A stretch of DNA of 64,000 nucleotides, taken from JAXMAZ01 sp046350115. GTDB taxonomy: Bacteria; Planctomycetota; Planctomycetia; Gemmatales; Gemmataceae. This document shows, piece by piece, positions 1 to 10,023 of the stretch. Where the stretch lies: NCBI GenBank assembly GCA_046350115.1, contig JAXMAZ010000019.1:87040-151039 (forward strand). The letters run 5' to 3'. Position numbers and translations under genes: made by a program. Position 1 is the first letter of the stretch. Each line of letters begins with the position of its first letter. The notes under the pieces were generated by a model. It saw nothing but the letters and a program-made list of their open reading frames with translations. It was not told the origin of the DNA and did no database searches.

Positions 1-14
1 AAACGGGAGACCCC

Positions 15-3000
15 GTGCTGAACTGGATCATCGACGCCTCGCTCAAGAGCCGGTTCCTCGTCCTCCTCGCCGCCGTCGCGTTCGCCGCGGCCGGCTCATA
101 CGCCCTTACGCGCCTGGACATCGACGCCTTCCCGGACACCACCCCGGTCCAGGTCCAGATCAACACAACCGCCCCGGCCCTCGGCCCGGAGGAGGTGGAA
201 ACCCAGATCACGTTCCCGATCGAGCAGGCCCTCGGCGGGCTGCCGCGGGTCAAGGGGCTGCGCTCCGTCTCGAAGTTCGGCCTCTCCCAAGTGGTCGTGA
301 CGTTCGAGGACGGCACGGACATCTACCTCGCCCGCCAGCTCGTGACCGAGCGGCTGAACGCGGTCGAACTCCCGGCCGGCGTGCCGCGGCCGCGGCTCGG
401 CCCGGTCTCGACCGGACTCGGCGAGGTGTTCCACTACACCGTCACCCTCAAAGGATGGGACTATCACGCCGCGTCGGAAGCGGAGCGGGTCGAGAAGCTG
501 ACCTACCTGCGGACCGTCCACGACTGGTCCGTCCGCCCCGCGCTCCGCACCGTGCCGGGGGTCGCCGAGGTGAACTCGTGGGGCGGGTACGAGAAGCAGT
601 ACCAGGTGCGGCCCGATCCGGATCGGCTGTTCAAACACGGGCTGACGTTCGCCGAGGTGGTGGACGCCCTGGAGCGGAACAACCAAAACGTGGGCGGGGG
701 CGGGGTCACCCGCGGCAACCAGTTCCTCCTCGTCCACGGCCTCGGGCGGACGGCCGACCTGGGGCAGATCCGCGGCGTCGTCATCACAGCCCGGGACGGG
801 GTGCCGGTTACGGTCGGACAGGTGGCCGATGTCGAACTTGGGCACGAACTCCGCCGCGGGGCGGTCACCGCGGACGGGCGGGGCGAGGCGGTCCTCGGCC
901 TGTGCTTCATGACGATGGGGGAGAACTCGAAGACCGTCTCCCAGGCGCTGCGGGCGAAGCTCGACGCGCTCCGCCCGTCGCTCCCGGCCGACGTGGAGGT
1001 GACGGTCGTCTACGACCGCACGGAGCTGGTGGACGTGGTGATCGACACGGTGAGGCGGAACCTGTTCGAGGGTGGCCTGCTCGTCGTTGCCGTGCTGTTC
1101 GCGTTCCTCGGCAACCTGCGGGCGGCGTTCATCGTCGCGCTCGCCATCCCGCTCTCCATGCTATTCGCGTTCTCCGGAATGTGGCAGTTCGGCATCGCGG
1201 CTAGCTTGCTCTCTCTCGGCGCGCTCGATTTCGGCATGGTGGTGGACAGTTCGGTGGTGATGGTTGAGAACTGCGTGCGGCACATCGCCCACGGCGATGC
1301 GGCCGGCCGGACGAAGCGGGAGGTGGTGCGAGACGCGGCCATCGAGGTGCGGAAGCCGACCCTGTTCGGCGAACTGATCATCATGATCGTCTACCTGCCC
1401 ATCCTCACCCTGGAGGGCGTCGAGGGCAAGCTGTTCCGACCGATGGCCCTCACCGTCATCTTCGCCCTGCTCGGCTCGATGGCCTTGTCGATGACCCTCA
1501 TGCCGGTCCTCGCCAGCTACCTCCTCCCCCGCCGGATCGACGAGCGGGAGCCGCTCCCCATGCGAATCGCCCTCGCCCTCTACCGCCCGGTCCTCCGGTT
1601 CAGCATGGCCCACCCGATACCGGTGGTCGCCTTCGCCGGGTGCCTGCTCGTCGTCGCGTTCGGCATGGTCGCCCCGTACCTCGGCTCGGAGTTCGTCCCG
1701 AAGCTGTCCGAGGGGGCGCTGACGGTGAACGTCGTCCGCCTGGCCGGTACGGACCTGGCCGAGTCGAACCGGGTGAACACCGCGATGGAGCGGCTCGTCC
1801 GGGACAGGTTCCCGGACGAGGTGAAACACGTCTGGAGCCGGGTCGGGACGGCCGAGGTGGCGACCGACCCGATGGGGATCGAACTGACCGACGTGTTCGT
1901 CACCCTCCACCCGCGGGAGCGGTGGACGCGGGCGAAGACCCAGGAAGAACTCCGGGCGCTCGTCGAGAAGGAGGTGCGGGCGGTGCCCGGCCAGAAGCCG
2001 GAGTTCTCCCAGCCGATCGAGTTGCGGATGAACGAGATGACTTCCGGCGTCCGCTCCGACCTCGGCATCAAGCTCTACGGCGACGACTTCGAGGTGCTCG
2101 CGCGGAAGGCCGCGGAGATCGAGGCGGTGCTCAAGGGCATCGACGGGGCGGCCGACGTGCGGGTCGAACAGGTGACCGGCCAGCCGGTCCTCCAGGTCCG
2201 CGTCCGGCAGGACGAGATCGCCCGCTACGGGGTTGCGGCCAAAGCCGTAACAGACATTGTCCGCGCCATCGGCACCCTGCCGGTGGCCGAAGTGGTCGAG
2301 GGTCAACTCCGGTTCCCGCTCGTGGTCCGCCTCCCGGAGCGGTGGCGGGGCGGGCCGGAGGGCATCGCCGCCGTCCTCGTCGCCACCCCGTCGGGCGAGC
2401 GGGTGCCGCTCGGCCGGCTGGCCGACATCCGCGTGGTGGAGGGGCCGAGTACCGTCACCCGCGAGTGGGGGCAGCGGCGGATCACCGTCACCTGCAACAT
2501 CCGCGGCCGGGACATGGGCACGTTCGTGGCCGAGTCCCGCCAGCGGATTGCGGAGAAAGTCGAATTGCCGAAGGGCCGTTACCGGCTGGAGTGGAGCGGG
2601 CAGTTCGAGAACTACGAGCGGGCGCGGAACCGGCTCACGATCGTCGTTCCGGTCGCGGTCGTCCTCATCTTCGTCCTGCTCTACTTCACCTACCACAACC
2701 TGGTGGACGCCCTGCGAGTGTTCACCGGCGTGCCGTTCGGCTGGGTCGGCGGCATCCTGGCCCTGTGGCTCCGCGACATGCCGCTCTCGATCTCGGCCAT
2801 CATCGGGTTCATCGCGCTCTCGGGAGTCGCGGTCCTTGACGACATGATACTCGTGTCCTACGTCCGGCAACTCCGGCAGAAGGGGGTGCCGGTCCGGGAC
2901 GCCGTGCGGCTCGCCTCTCTCACTCGGCTCCGGCCGGTACTGATGACGACGCTGGTGGCGAGCCTCGGATTCCTCCCGATGGCCCTCTCGACCGGCCAGG

Positions 3001-3269
3001 GTGCGGAAGTACAGCGGCCGCTCGCCACCGTGGTGATCGGCGGGGTGATCGGGGCGATGGTCATGTCGCTGCTGGTCCTCCGCGTGCTGTACCTGTTTTT
3101 CGACGCGGTGAGCCATGTCCTGCATTGGATACTCACCCGGGCGTTCCGGGTGAGCGACGAAACGGCCCGGGGCCTGTTCGGGCTGGACGCGCAAGTCCTC
3201 GACGACGAGGTGGCCGGGGGTGGACGGAGCGGTTCCGCCACCGTCCCGGTCGCAGTTCCCCAGGTGTGA
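15..3269 (+). CDS. CusA/CzcA-type heavy-metal RND efflux pump
   Basis: Inner-membrane proton/metal antiporter of the HME-RND family, expected to export monovalent or divalent metal cations across the cell envelope. The 1084-residue product has the family layout: an N-terminal transmembrane helix, a porter domain, the first membrane block with the conserved DFGMVVDSSVVMVEN helix (residues about 404-418), a second porter domain and a second membrane block. That helix resembles the proton-relay segment of CusA/CzcA proteins. The start is GTG at 15; only 14 bases lie upstream, so an operon partner before the window cannot be excluded. The next gene begins 12 bases after its stop, so the two are probably co-transcribed. 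Metal specificity cannot be read from the sequence. A second, longer RND pump lies at 6447. Confidence 0.93.
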   Translation: MLNWIIDASLKSRFLVLLAAVAFAAAGSYALTRLDIDAFPDTTPVQVQINTTAPALGPEEVETQITFPIEQALGGLPRVKGLRSVSKFGLSQVVVTFEDGTDIYLARQLVTERLNAVELPAGVPRPRLGPVSTGLGEVFHYTVTLKGWDYHAASEAERVEKLTYLRTVHDWSVRPALRTVPGVAEVNSWGGYEKQYQVRPDPDRLFKHGLTFAEVVDALERNNQNVGGGGVTRGNQFLLVHGLGRTADLGQIRGVVITARDGVPVTVGQVADVELGHELRRGAVTADGRGEAVLGLCFMTMGENSKTVSQALRAKLDALRPSLPADVEVTVVYDRTELVDVVIDTVRRNLFEGGLLVVAVLFAFLGNLRAAFIVALAIPLSMLFAFSGMWQFGIAASLLSLGALDFGMVVDSSVVMVENCVRHIAHGDAAGRTKREVVRDAAIEVRKPTLFGELIIMIVYLPILTLEGVEGKLFRPMALTVIFALLGSMALSMTLMPVLASYLLPRRIDEREPLPMRIALALYRPVLRFSMAHPIPVVAFAGCLLVVAFGMVAPYLGSEFVPKLSEGALTVNVVRLAGTDLAESNRVNTAMERLVRDRFPDEVKHVWSRVGTAEVATDPMGIELTDVFVTLHPRERWTRAKTQEELRALVEKEVRAVPGQKPEFSQPIELRMNEMTSGVRSDLGIKLYGDDFEVLARKAAEIEAVLKGIDGAADVRVEQVTGQPVLQVRVRQDEIARYGVAAKAVTDIVRAIGTLPVAEVVEGQLRFPLVVRLPERWRGGPEGIAAVLVATPSGERVPLGRLADIRVVEGPSTVTREWGQRRITVTCNIRGRDMGTFVAESRQRIAEKVELPKGRYRLEWSGQFENYERARNRLTIVVPVAVVLIFVLLYFTYHNLVDALRVFTGVPFGWVGGILALWLRDMPLSISAIIGFIALSGVAVLDDMILVSYVRQLRQKGVPVRDAVRLASLTRLRPVLMTTLVASLGFLPMALSTGQGAEVQRPLATVVIGGVIGAMVMSLLVLRVLYLFFDAVSHVLHWILTRAFRVSDETARGLFGLDAQVLDDEVAGGGRSGSATVPVAVPQV

Positions 3270-3280
3270 AGGAGACGACG

Positions 3281-3745
3281 ATGAAGCGATTTCTGTGGCG
3301 GGGCAGCCCCGCACTCGCCCTGTTCGCGGCGCTCGCGGTCCTGACGGCCGGGTGCGGCCAGACCGCCTCCACGGGCAGCAACGCGAAGGGGTCCGGCCAG
3401 GACAAGTCGGTCGCGAAGAACGACGGCCACTCGGGCGGCACCCCGGACGGCGGCGCGGCACCCGGCAAAGGCGAGGTGAAGGGCGGCGACCACAGCGGCT
3501 GGTGGTGCGACGAGCACGGGCTGCCGGAGGAGGTGTGCGACCTGTGCAGCAAGAAGTATCGGGCGGCCGAGAAGGCTAAGGGCAACTGGTGCGAGCACGA
3601 GCGGGTGAAGTCGAGCTGCTTCAAGTGCAACCCCGGCCTTCGGGAGAAGTACGCGGCCGAGTACAAGGCGAAGTACGGGAAGGAGCCGCCGGCCATCGAG
3701 GACGACGAGAAAAAGGACGACGCGAAGGGCAAAGATAAGAAGTGA
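3281..3745 (+). CDS. Cys-rich lipoprotein, putative metal-binding accessory of RND pump
   Basis: A 154-residue predicted lipoprotein. The N-terminus has a basic start, a hydrophobic stretch and an LTAGC lipobox, so it should be anchored by its N-terminal Cys. The mature part has a Gly/Lys-rich linker, then a Cys/His cluster: WCDEHGLPEEVCDLC followed by WCEHERVKSSCFKCNP. The tail is Lys/Asp-rich. The spacing of the Cys/His pairs suggests a metal-binding knuckle, and similar segments occur near RND adaptors in planctomycetes (recalled, not verified here). ATG 3281 has GGAG just upstream and sits 12 bases after the pump stop, which suggests translation with it. Function as a metal scavenger or sensor is inference. 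Confidence 0.8.
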   Translation: MKRFLWRGSPALALFAALAVLTAGCGQTASTGSNAKGSGQDKSVAKNDGHSGGTPDGGAAPGKGEVKGGDHSGWWCDEHGLPEEVCDLCSKKYRAAEKAKGNWCEHERVKSSCFKCNPGLREKYAAEYKAKYGKEPPAIEDDEKKDDAKGKDKK

Positions 3746-3950
3746 ACCGGCCCTGGCTGCCCGGTTCGGGTAGCTGACCGGCAGCACTGGTGACGGTGCC
3801 GAGTAGATCAACGTTTGGGTCGGTCGTCCGGCGACGGCCGGCCCACCCCGAACGAACCGCGGCGGCCTGTCAAGGACTTCCGGCCGCCGCGGTCGGCCGC
3901 CGCCTCCGCTGTGGGGCGGCGGGATACGTCTAGAAATGGAGTTCGCGATA

Positions 3951-4283
3951 ATGACGATGACCCGCTCGCTCGCGGCCGCCGTGCTGGCCGCCCTGCTGCT
4001 CTTCACCGCCCGCGCCCTGGCGGCCGACCCGCCGGCGACCACCATCACCGTCCCCGACATGGACTGCGCGTCCTGCGCGAAGAAGGTCGGGGGGAAGGTG
4101 GCCGAGGTGACCGGGGTGGCGAAGGTCGAGTATGACGTGAAGGCCCGGACCCTCAAGGTGACGCACAAGGCCGGGGCCACTCCGTCCCCAAAGGCCCTCT
4201 GGGAGGCGGTCGAGAAGGGTGGCAAAGACCCGAGCAAGCTCGAAACCCCTGACGGCACACACACGAAGAAGCCAGCGAGTTGA
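3951..4283 (+). CDS. Periplasmic HMA-domain (MerP-like) metal-binding protein
   Basis: Small secreted protein with one heavy-metal-associated domain. After a signal peptide (hydrophobic run ending ALAAD) comes the HMA metal loop MDCASCAKK with its CxxC pair, then the usual beta-alpha-beta pattern. The last 20 or so residues are Lys/Thr-rich. This is the architecture of MerP/CopZ-like chaperones that bind Hg2+, Cu+ or similar ions outside the cytoplasmic membrane. I chose ATG 3951 because GGAG at 3938-3941 is correctly spaced for it; an in-frame ATG at 3936 would add five residues. It lies between the Cys-rich lipoprotein and the adaptor operon. Confidence 0.85.
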   Translation: MTMTRSLAAAVLAALLLFTARALAADPPATTITVPDMDCASCAKKVGGKVAEVTGVAKVEYDVKARTLKVTHKAGATPSPKALWEAVEKGGKDPSKLETPDGTHTKKPAS

Positions 4284-4337
4284 GGGTGCGGGCGGGCAAG
4301 CGGCGGGGCGCAAGAACCGCGTCCCCCACCGTTAGTA

Positions 4338-4366
4338 TTGACCCGGAGACGTTTGGTCGGATAATA
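4338..4366 (+). promoter_or_regulatory. sigma70-like promoter of the 4388-9989 metal-efflux operon
   Basis: TTGACC at 4338-4343 is followed by a 17-base spacer and ATAATA at 4361-4366 (GATAAT if shifted by one). This is close to the TTGACA/TATAAT consensus and about 20 bases before the ATG at 4388, implying a very short leader. It is the best-looking promoter in the metal island and stands out as AT-rich against its surroundings. Confidence 0.55.
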
Positions 4367-4387
4367 GCTCTGTCTGAGGGCGCTTGA

Positions 4388-4852
4388 ATGCTGGTTCGGC
4401 TGCTAGTCGCGGTGCTGATGCTGACGGGGTCGAACCCCGCCCGCGTCTGCACCTGCGCGGCCTCCGCCAGCCCTCCGTCCTCGGCCGCAGAATCCCTCCC
4501 GACCGCCGTCGCGCCCCACACGGAAAAGAGTGGGTGTGGGTGTCGCGGGAAATCAGACCCGGCCTCCGCGACCACGGAGATCGACGGCGTTGTCTGTTCG
4601 GGCGTGCAAGATAGTCACTCCGACTCCGACCGTCATCCGCACGACCAGAACTGTCCGGCCGTAAACCCCCAGCCCGTTGTCTCTGCCGTCCCCCCTCCGG
4701 CTTCGGACGCGCCGGCCGATCACGACCTCGGCCTGCTCACCTGGGCGTTGCCGTCGAACGGCCGGCCCGTCAGCATTGCTGACCCAGCCGACTCGGGCCA
4801 CCGCCTCCGCTCCGTTCCTCTCTACATCTCACTGCTCACCCTTCGGAATTAA
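4388..4852 (+). CDS. Small secreted Cys/His-containing protein, unknown function
   Basis: A 154-residue protein of unknown function. It begins with a short hydrophobic signal-like segment (MLVRLLVAVLMLTG), followed by a mature part with scattered Cys (RVCTCAA, GCGCRGK, NCPAV) and His/Asp patches (DSHSDSDRHPHDQN). Cys and His content and its place as first gene before the adaptor and pump suggest an envelope metal-binding protein, but no family is recognised. It is not obviously paired with a Shine-Dalgarno; the leader is very short. The next gene starts about 120 bases downstream. Confidence 0.6.
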   Translation: MLVRLLVAVLMLTGSNPARVCTCAASASPPSSAAESLPTAVAPHTEKSGCGCRGKSDPASATTEIDGVVCSGVQDSHSDSDRHPHDQNCPAVNPQPVVSAVPPPASDAPADHDLGLLTWALPSNGRPVSIADPADSGHRLRSVPLYISLLTLRN

Positions 4853-4970
4853 CCCGGCGCACGGGTTCTCCTGCTGACCCCGCGGGTTCGCCGCGTGGTC
4901 TCTCGCCGTTCCGTCCGCCCGCGTCCCCGATTCTTTTGCATCGGCACTCCCGTGCCGGCGAGGTGCTTCC

Positions 4971-6416
4971 ATGTGGCTCAAACGGATACTTTCACCAGTC
5001 ATTACGGTCGTCTTCCTCGCCGGGGCCGGGTTCGCCGCCTTCCGCACCCAGGATAAGTGGATGCCGCACGTCTTCCCTGGCAAGCCGGAGGCGAAGGCAG
5101 AGGGCGGGCACGACTCCGCAGCGGCCGGCGGCGGACACGAGGGCCACGACCACGGCCCCCGCAACGACCGGGTGAAACTCTCGGCCCAGGCTCAGAAGAA
5201 CCTCGGCCTCGACGTGGACACGCCGACCCCGCAGGAGTACTGGCGGACCATGCTCATCCCGGGCGTGGTGGTGGACCGGCCCGGGGAGAGCGACCGCGGC
5301 GTCACCTCGAAAGTCGCGGGCGTCGTGACCGAGATCAAGGCCAAGCCGGGCGACACGGTCAAGGCCGGCGACCAACTTTTCACGATGCAACTGGTGAGCG
5401 AGTTTCTCCAAAGCGCCCAGACCGACCTGGCGAAGACCGCCCGCGAACTGGAGTTCGCCGCGGCGAAGCGGGACCGCATCGCCGAGTTGGTCAAAAAGGG
5501 CACGCAGTCCGGCACCGTCCTCATCGAAGAAGAGAACCAGGTCAAGCGGTTCACCACCCAGGTCCAAGCCTACCGCCGGCAACTCCAGGTGTTCGGCCTC
5601 ACCGTCGAGCAGGTGGACCGGGCGGAAAAGGGCGACGTGATCACGCAGGTGGTCGTCGTCGCCCCGGCCCGCACCCCGACGGCAGCGACGACCGTTTCGA
5701 CCGTCAGTGCCGCCGACCCGCCCCCGACGGCGGAACTGTTCGAGGTGCAGGAGTTGAAGGTGACGCTCGGCGAGCAGGTCACGGCCGGGCAGACCCTGTG
5801 CCTGCTCGCCAACCACCAGCGGCTGTTCGTCGAGGGCCGGGCGTTCAAGTCCGAGGCCGACGCCCTGGCGGTGGCCGCCGAGAAGAAGGTGCCCATCCGG
5901 GCCGAGTTCGCCGACGAGAACACAGCCCTGTGGCCGGCCCGGAGCCCGCTCGTCATCCACCACCTTTCCAACCAGGTGGACCCCGGCACCCGCACGTTCG
6001 CCTTCTACCTGCCCCTGGACAACCAGCCGCGGTCGTTCGAGCGGGACGGCAAGTCGCACTTCGTCTGGCGCTACCGGCCGGGCCAACGGGTGCGGCTCCT
6101 GATGCCGGTCGAGAAGCTGATCACCCTGGCCCCGAACGGGAAGACGGAAATTCTGCCGTTCGTCCTGCCGGCCGGGGCGGTCGTTCGGGAGGGCGGCGAG
6201 GCGTTCGTGTTCGTGCAGAGCGGTGACGTGTTCATCCGCAAGCCGGTCCGGGTTCTGCACGCCGACCGTTCCGAGGTCGTGGTCGCTAACGACGGAAGCG
6301 TGTCCGATGCCGAGTTCGTCGTGAGGAATCAGGCGGCGGTGCTCAACCGCGCACTCAAGGCGCAGGCGGCTGGTGGCGGGGGCGGCGACCCCCACGCCGG
6401 CCACTCCCACGACTGA
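4971..6416 (+). CDS. czcB: RND efflux periplasmic adaptor (CzcB/CusB-like)
   Basis: Membrane-fusion protein that would link an inner-membrane RND pump to an outer-membrane channel. The 481-residue product has an N-terminal membrane anchor (residues about 7-25), a His-rich linker (HEGHDHGPRND), a split biotinyl/lipoyl-type domain, a coiled-coil hairpin rich in Ala/Arg/Glu (about 145-210), a beta-barrel region and a C-terminal HAGHSHD tail. The two His clusters at the ends of the soluble part may bind metal before handing it to the pump. It is 30 bases upstream of the pump at 6447, clearly one operon. No outer-membrane factor gene is visible nearby. Confidence 0.92.
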   Translation: MWLKRILSPVITVVFLAGAGFAAFRTQDKWMPHVFPGKPEAKAEGGHDSAAAGGGHEGHDHGPRNDRVKLSAQAQKNLGLDVDTPTPQEYWRTMLIPGVVVDRPGESDRGVTSKVAGVVTEIKAKPGDTVKAGDQLFTMQLVSEFLQSAQTDLAKTARELEFAAAKRDRIAELVKKGTQSGTVLIEEENQVKRFTTQVQAYRRQLQVFGLTVEQVDRAEKGDVITQVVVVAPARTPTAATTVSTVSAADPPPTAELFEVQELKVTLGEQVTAGQTLCLLANHQRLFVEGRAFKSEADALAVAAEKKVPIRAEFADENTALWPARSPLVIHHLSNQVDPGTRTFAFYLPLDNQPRSFERDGKSHFVWRYRPGQRVRLLMPVEKLITLAPNGKTEILPFVLPAGAVVREGGEAFVFVQSGDVFIRKPVRVLHADRSEVVVANDGSVSDAEFVVRNQAAVLNRALKAQAAGGGGGDPHAGHSHD

Positions 6417-6446
6417 CGGACCGAGTCCCCGAACGGAGCACCAACC

Positions 6447-9400
6447 ATGTTGAACGCCGCCATCAAATTTTCCCTCCGGCATCGCCCGCTCATCGTGGTC
6501 CTGTGCCTCGTCGCGCTCGGGTACGGCAGCTACCTCGCCACCCGGATGCCGATCGACGTGTTCCCGGACCTGGACCGGCCGCGGGTGGTGGTGATGACCG
6601 AGTGCCCCGGCCTCGCCCCGGAGGAGGTCGAGACGCTCGTCACCTACCCGCTCGAATCGGCCCTGCTCGGAGCGACCGGGGTGCAGGACGTGCGGAGCCA
6701 GTCTGGGTTCGGGTTGTCGGTGGTTTACGTCGAGTTCGGCTGGAACGTGGACATCCGGACGGCCCGGCAGACGGTCCAGGAGCGGCTCACCACGGTGTCC
6801 GGCGACCTGCCCGAGGGGGTCCGCCCGCAAATGGCCCCGATCAGTTCGATCATGGGCCAAATCATGATCGCCGGGATGCGGCGGCAGCCCGGCCCAAAGG
6901 GCGGGGAGCTTTCGGCCGTGCCGGGCACGGCGTACTACGCCGAGCGGGTGCTGGGCAAAGAGAGCGCAGATCCGACGCTGTTCGTTTGGAAGCCGACCGA
7001 CCGCCGCAATCCTGTTTCCTGGGAAACTGTGCCGACCTCCGCGGTCTCTTGGCAGTTACCGGCGGCCGACGGCTCGCAGATGGTGCGGATGAGCGTCGGC
7101 GGCCGCTCCCAGGAGGTCGTGTTCCCGTCCGAATTGCAGCGGCAACTCGCCCTGCGGACGCTGGCAGACTGGGTGGTCCGACCCCGGCTGCTCAAGATCA
7201 CCGGCATCGCCCAGGTGATCACGATGGGCGGCGGGCGGAAGCAGTACCAGGTGCTGGTGGACCCGGTGAAGCTCGCCGAGTACGGCGTCACCCTCCAGCA
7301 AGTGGAAGAGGCGCTGCGGGCGAACAACGTGAACCACACCGGCGGGTACTCGGTGGCCGGCGGCACCGAGACGCCGATCCGGGTGATCGGGCGGCTCGGG
7401 CCGGACCCGAAGCAGGTGGTCGCCGACCTGCGGATGATCACCGTCAAGCCGCCCGACAAGCACGAGCCGGGGAAGCCGCTCGGCCGACCGGTACTACTCC
7501 AGGATGTCGCCCGGGTGGCGGAAGGGGCGCAAATCAAACGGGGTGACTCGTCCATCAACGGCTTCCCGGCGGTCGCGCTCACGATCTCGAAGCAGCCGCA
7601 CGTGGACACCCGGGCGTTGACCGATGCGGTGAAGGAGGCCCTGCAAGATGTCGAAGGGTCGCTCCCGCCCGACGTGGTGGTCGAAACCGATCTGTACCAG
7701 ATCCGCGACTTCATCGACCGGGGCGTCTACAACGTCGGCGAGGCGCTGGTCGTCGGGGCCGGCCTCGTCCTCGTCATCCTGTTCCTGTTCCTGTTGAATG
7801 TCCGCACCACGTTCATCTCCCTCACCGCCATCCCGCTGTCCCTCGTCCTCACCGTCCTGGTGTTCAAGCTCGTCGGCCTCATAACGGGGGTCGAGCTGTC
7901 GATCAACGTCATGACCCTGGGCGGGATCGCGGTGGCGATGGGCGAACTGGTCGATGACGCCATCGTGGACGTGGAGAACATTTACCGCCGGCTCGGCGAG
8001 AACGGCCATGCGGCCGCCCCGCGTTCGACCCTCCTCGTGATCTACGAGGCGAGCGTCGAGATCCGCTCGGCCATCGTGTTCGGCACCGCCCTGGTCATCC
8101 TGGTGTTCCTCCCGCTGTTCGCCCTGTCCGGCATCGAGGGGCGGCTGTTCGCCCCGCTCGGGGTCGCCTACATCACGTCGATCCTGGCGTCGCTCGTAGT
8201 GTCGATCTGCGTCACCCCCGTCCTCTCGTACTACCTGCTCGGCCGGTCGGCCGCCGCCCACCACGGCGGCGACGGGTTCCTCCTCCGGGCGCTCAAATGG
8301 GCCGGGGCGTACCTCATCCGGTTCAGCATCCGCCGGCAGGTGTTGATCCAGGGGTTCACCTGGCTGCTGGTCGGCTATTGCGTGTGGCGGGTGACGACCA
8401 TCGGGGCCGATTTTCTGCCGCCGTTTGACGAGGGGGCCGTTCAGGTGAACGTCACCCTCCCGTCGGGCGCGTCGCTCGACGCCTCGAACCAGGTGTCCTC
8501 GCTCGTGGACGCGAAACTACGGTCCCTCCAGAAGTCGCCCTCGAACCCCCACGGGGAGATTCTCGGATTCACCCGCCGGAGCGGGCGGGCGGAACTAGAC
8601 GAACACGCGGAGCCGCCGAACGCGAACGAGTACGTCGTTGTCATTAACCCCGAGAGCGGGAAGACTCGGAAAGAGGTCATCACCAAGCTCCAGAAGGAAG
8701 TCAAGGACGAGGTGCCGGGGGTGGACGTGGAGGTCGAGCAGCCGCTCGCCCACCTGATCAGCCACATGATCTCCGGCAGTACGGCACAAATCGCCATCAA
8801 GCTGTACGGGGACGACCTGGACACGCTGGAGAAGCTCGCCAACCAGATCAAGGCGGCCATTGCCGGGGTTCCCGGTGTGAGTTCGCTCGCCGTCGAGCCG
8901 ATGCGGAAGGTGGACGAGGTTCACGTCAAGCTGCGGCCCGAGGCGCTCGCGTACTACGGGGTGGACCGGGCCTACGTCGGCAACTTCGTCCAAGTGTCGC
9001 TCAACGGCGAGGTCGTCTCTCAAGTGGTCGAGGGGCAGCGGCGGTTCGATCTGCTGGTCCGGCTCGAAGAGCCGTACCGGGCCGACATCGCCCACCTCGG
9101 CGAACTGCGGCTCGACCTGCCCGGCGGGCGGGAGCAAGTCCGGCTCAAGGACTTGGCCGACATCACCCCGCCCGTCGGCGGGGACGCCGGGGCGAACCAG
9201 GTCAAGCGGGACAACGTCCGCCGGCGGATCGTCATCCGCTGCAACGCCCTCGGCCGCGACTTGAAGGGCGTCGTCACCGACATCCGGCGGAACGTCGCCC
9301 AGGACGTGCCGCTCCCGGAAGGGTACTTCGTCGAGTATGGCGGGCAGTTCGAGAGCCAGGAGCGGGCCACGCGGCTGATCGCCGTGCTGGCGGTCATGTC

Positions 9401-9989
9401 GGTCGTCGGCATGTTCTTCGTGCTGTACATGCTGTTCCCGTCCGGGCGGATTGTCGCCCAGATTCTGATCTCCGTCCCGACCGCGTTCATCGGCGGGGTG
9501 CTGGCGCTCGTCATCAGCGGGCAGACGCTCACGGTCGCAAGCCTGGTCGGGTTCATCTCGCTCGGCGGGATCGCGGCCCGAAACGGCATCCTGCTCGTCA
9601 CCCACTACCTGCACTTAATGCGGCACGAGGGCGAGCGGTTTGACGAGAAGATGGTGCTGCGCGGCAGCCTGGAGCGGCTCTCCCCGGTGCTGATGACCGC
9701 CCTCACCGCCGGCATCGCACTGATTCCGCTGGTGGTAGTCGGGCAGGAGCCGGGCCGGGAGATCCTCTACCCGGTGGCGACGGTCATCCTTGGGGGCCTC
9801 ATCACTTCGACGTTCTGCGAGTTCCTGATCCGCCCCGGGCTGTTCCTGCGGTTTAGCGGGAAGGCCGCGGTGGCACTCGCTCAAGCGGACGAGACCGCGG
9901 ACGGGCTGGACGGCCCGCCGGCGGCGAACGAACCAATCCCGTTGCACGTTGCGACGGGGGACGGAACCACGGCCCGGCACGGGCCGTGA
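6447..9989 (+). CDS. czcA: CzcA/CusA-family heavy-metal RND pump (long form)
   Basis: HME-RND proton/metal antiporter of 1180 residues, about 130 longer than typical CusA. The extra length is mainly an insertion in the first porter domain after the PISSIMGQIMIAGM segment, in the region around residues 140-230. The first membrane block carries GELVDDAIVDVENIYRRL, equivalent to the proton-relay helix of HME pumps, and the second carries SLVGFISLGGIAARNGILLV. It follows the adaptor by 30 bases with its own GGAG ribosome site, forming an adaptor-pump operon behind the promoter at 4338. Substrate metal is not determinable from sequence. This is the second RND pump in 10 kb, so the two may handle different ions. 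Confidence 0.94.
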   Translation: MLNAAIKFSLRHRPLIVVLCLVALGYGSYLATRMPIDVFPDLDRPRVVVMTECPGLAPEEVETLVTYPLESALLGATGVQDVRSQSGFGLSVVYVEFGWNVDIRTARQTVQERLTTVSGDLPEGVRPQMAPISSIMGQIMIAGMRRQPGPKGGELSAVPGTAYYAERVLGKESADPTLFVWKPTDRRNPVSWETVPTSAVSWQLPAADGSQMVRMSVGGRSQEVVFPSELQRQLALRTLADWVVRPRLLKITGIAQVITMGGGRKQYQVLVDPVKLAEYGVTLQQVEEALRANNVNHTGGYSVAGGTETPIRVIGRLGPDPKQVVADLRMITVKPPDKHEPGKPLGRPVLLQDVARVAEGAQIKRGDSSINGFPAVALTISKQPHVDTRALTDAVKEALQDVEGSLPPDVVVETDLYQIRDFIDRGVYNVGEALVVGAGLVLVILFLFLLNVRTTFISLTAIPLSLVLTVLVFKLVGLITGVELSINVMTLGGIAVAMGELVDDAIVDVENIYRRLGENGHAAAPRSTLLVIYEASVEIRSAIVFGTALVILVFLPLFALSGIEGRLFAPLGVAYITSILASLVVSICVTPVLSYYLLGRSAAAHHGGDGFLLRALKWAGAYLIRFSIRRQVLIQGFTWLLVGYCVWRVTTIGADFLPPFDEGAVQVNVTLPSGASLDASNQVSSLVDAKLRSLQKSPSNPHGEILGFTRRSGRAELDEHAEPPNANEYVVVINPESGKTRKEVITKLQKEVKDEVPGVDVEVEQPLAHLISHMISGSTAQIAIKLYGDDLDTLEKLANQIKAAIAGVPGVSSLAVEPMRKVDEVHVKLRPEALAYYGVDRAYVGNFVQVSLNGEVVSQVVEGQRRFDLLVRLEEPYRADIAHLGELRLDLPGGREQVRLKDLADITPPVGGDAGANQVKRDNVRRRIVIRCNALGRDLKGVVTDIRRNVAQDVPLPEGYFVEYGGQFESQERATRLIAVLAVMSVVGMFFVLYMLFPSGRIVAQILISVPTAFIGGVLALVISGQTLTVASLVGFISLGGIAARNGILLVTHYLHLMRHEGERFDEKMVLRGSLERLSPVLMTALTAGIALIPLVVVGQEPGREILYPVATVILGGLITSTFCEFLIRPGLFLRFSGKAAVALAQADETADGLDGPPAANEPIPLHVATGDGTTARHGP

Positions 9990-10023
9990 GGGCGGTGCTG
10001 TTTTTCACCCGGAGGGTAGGACG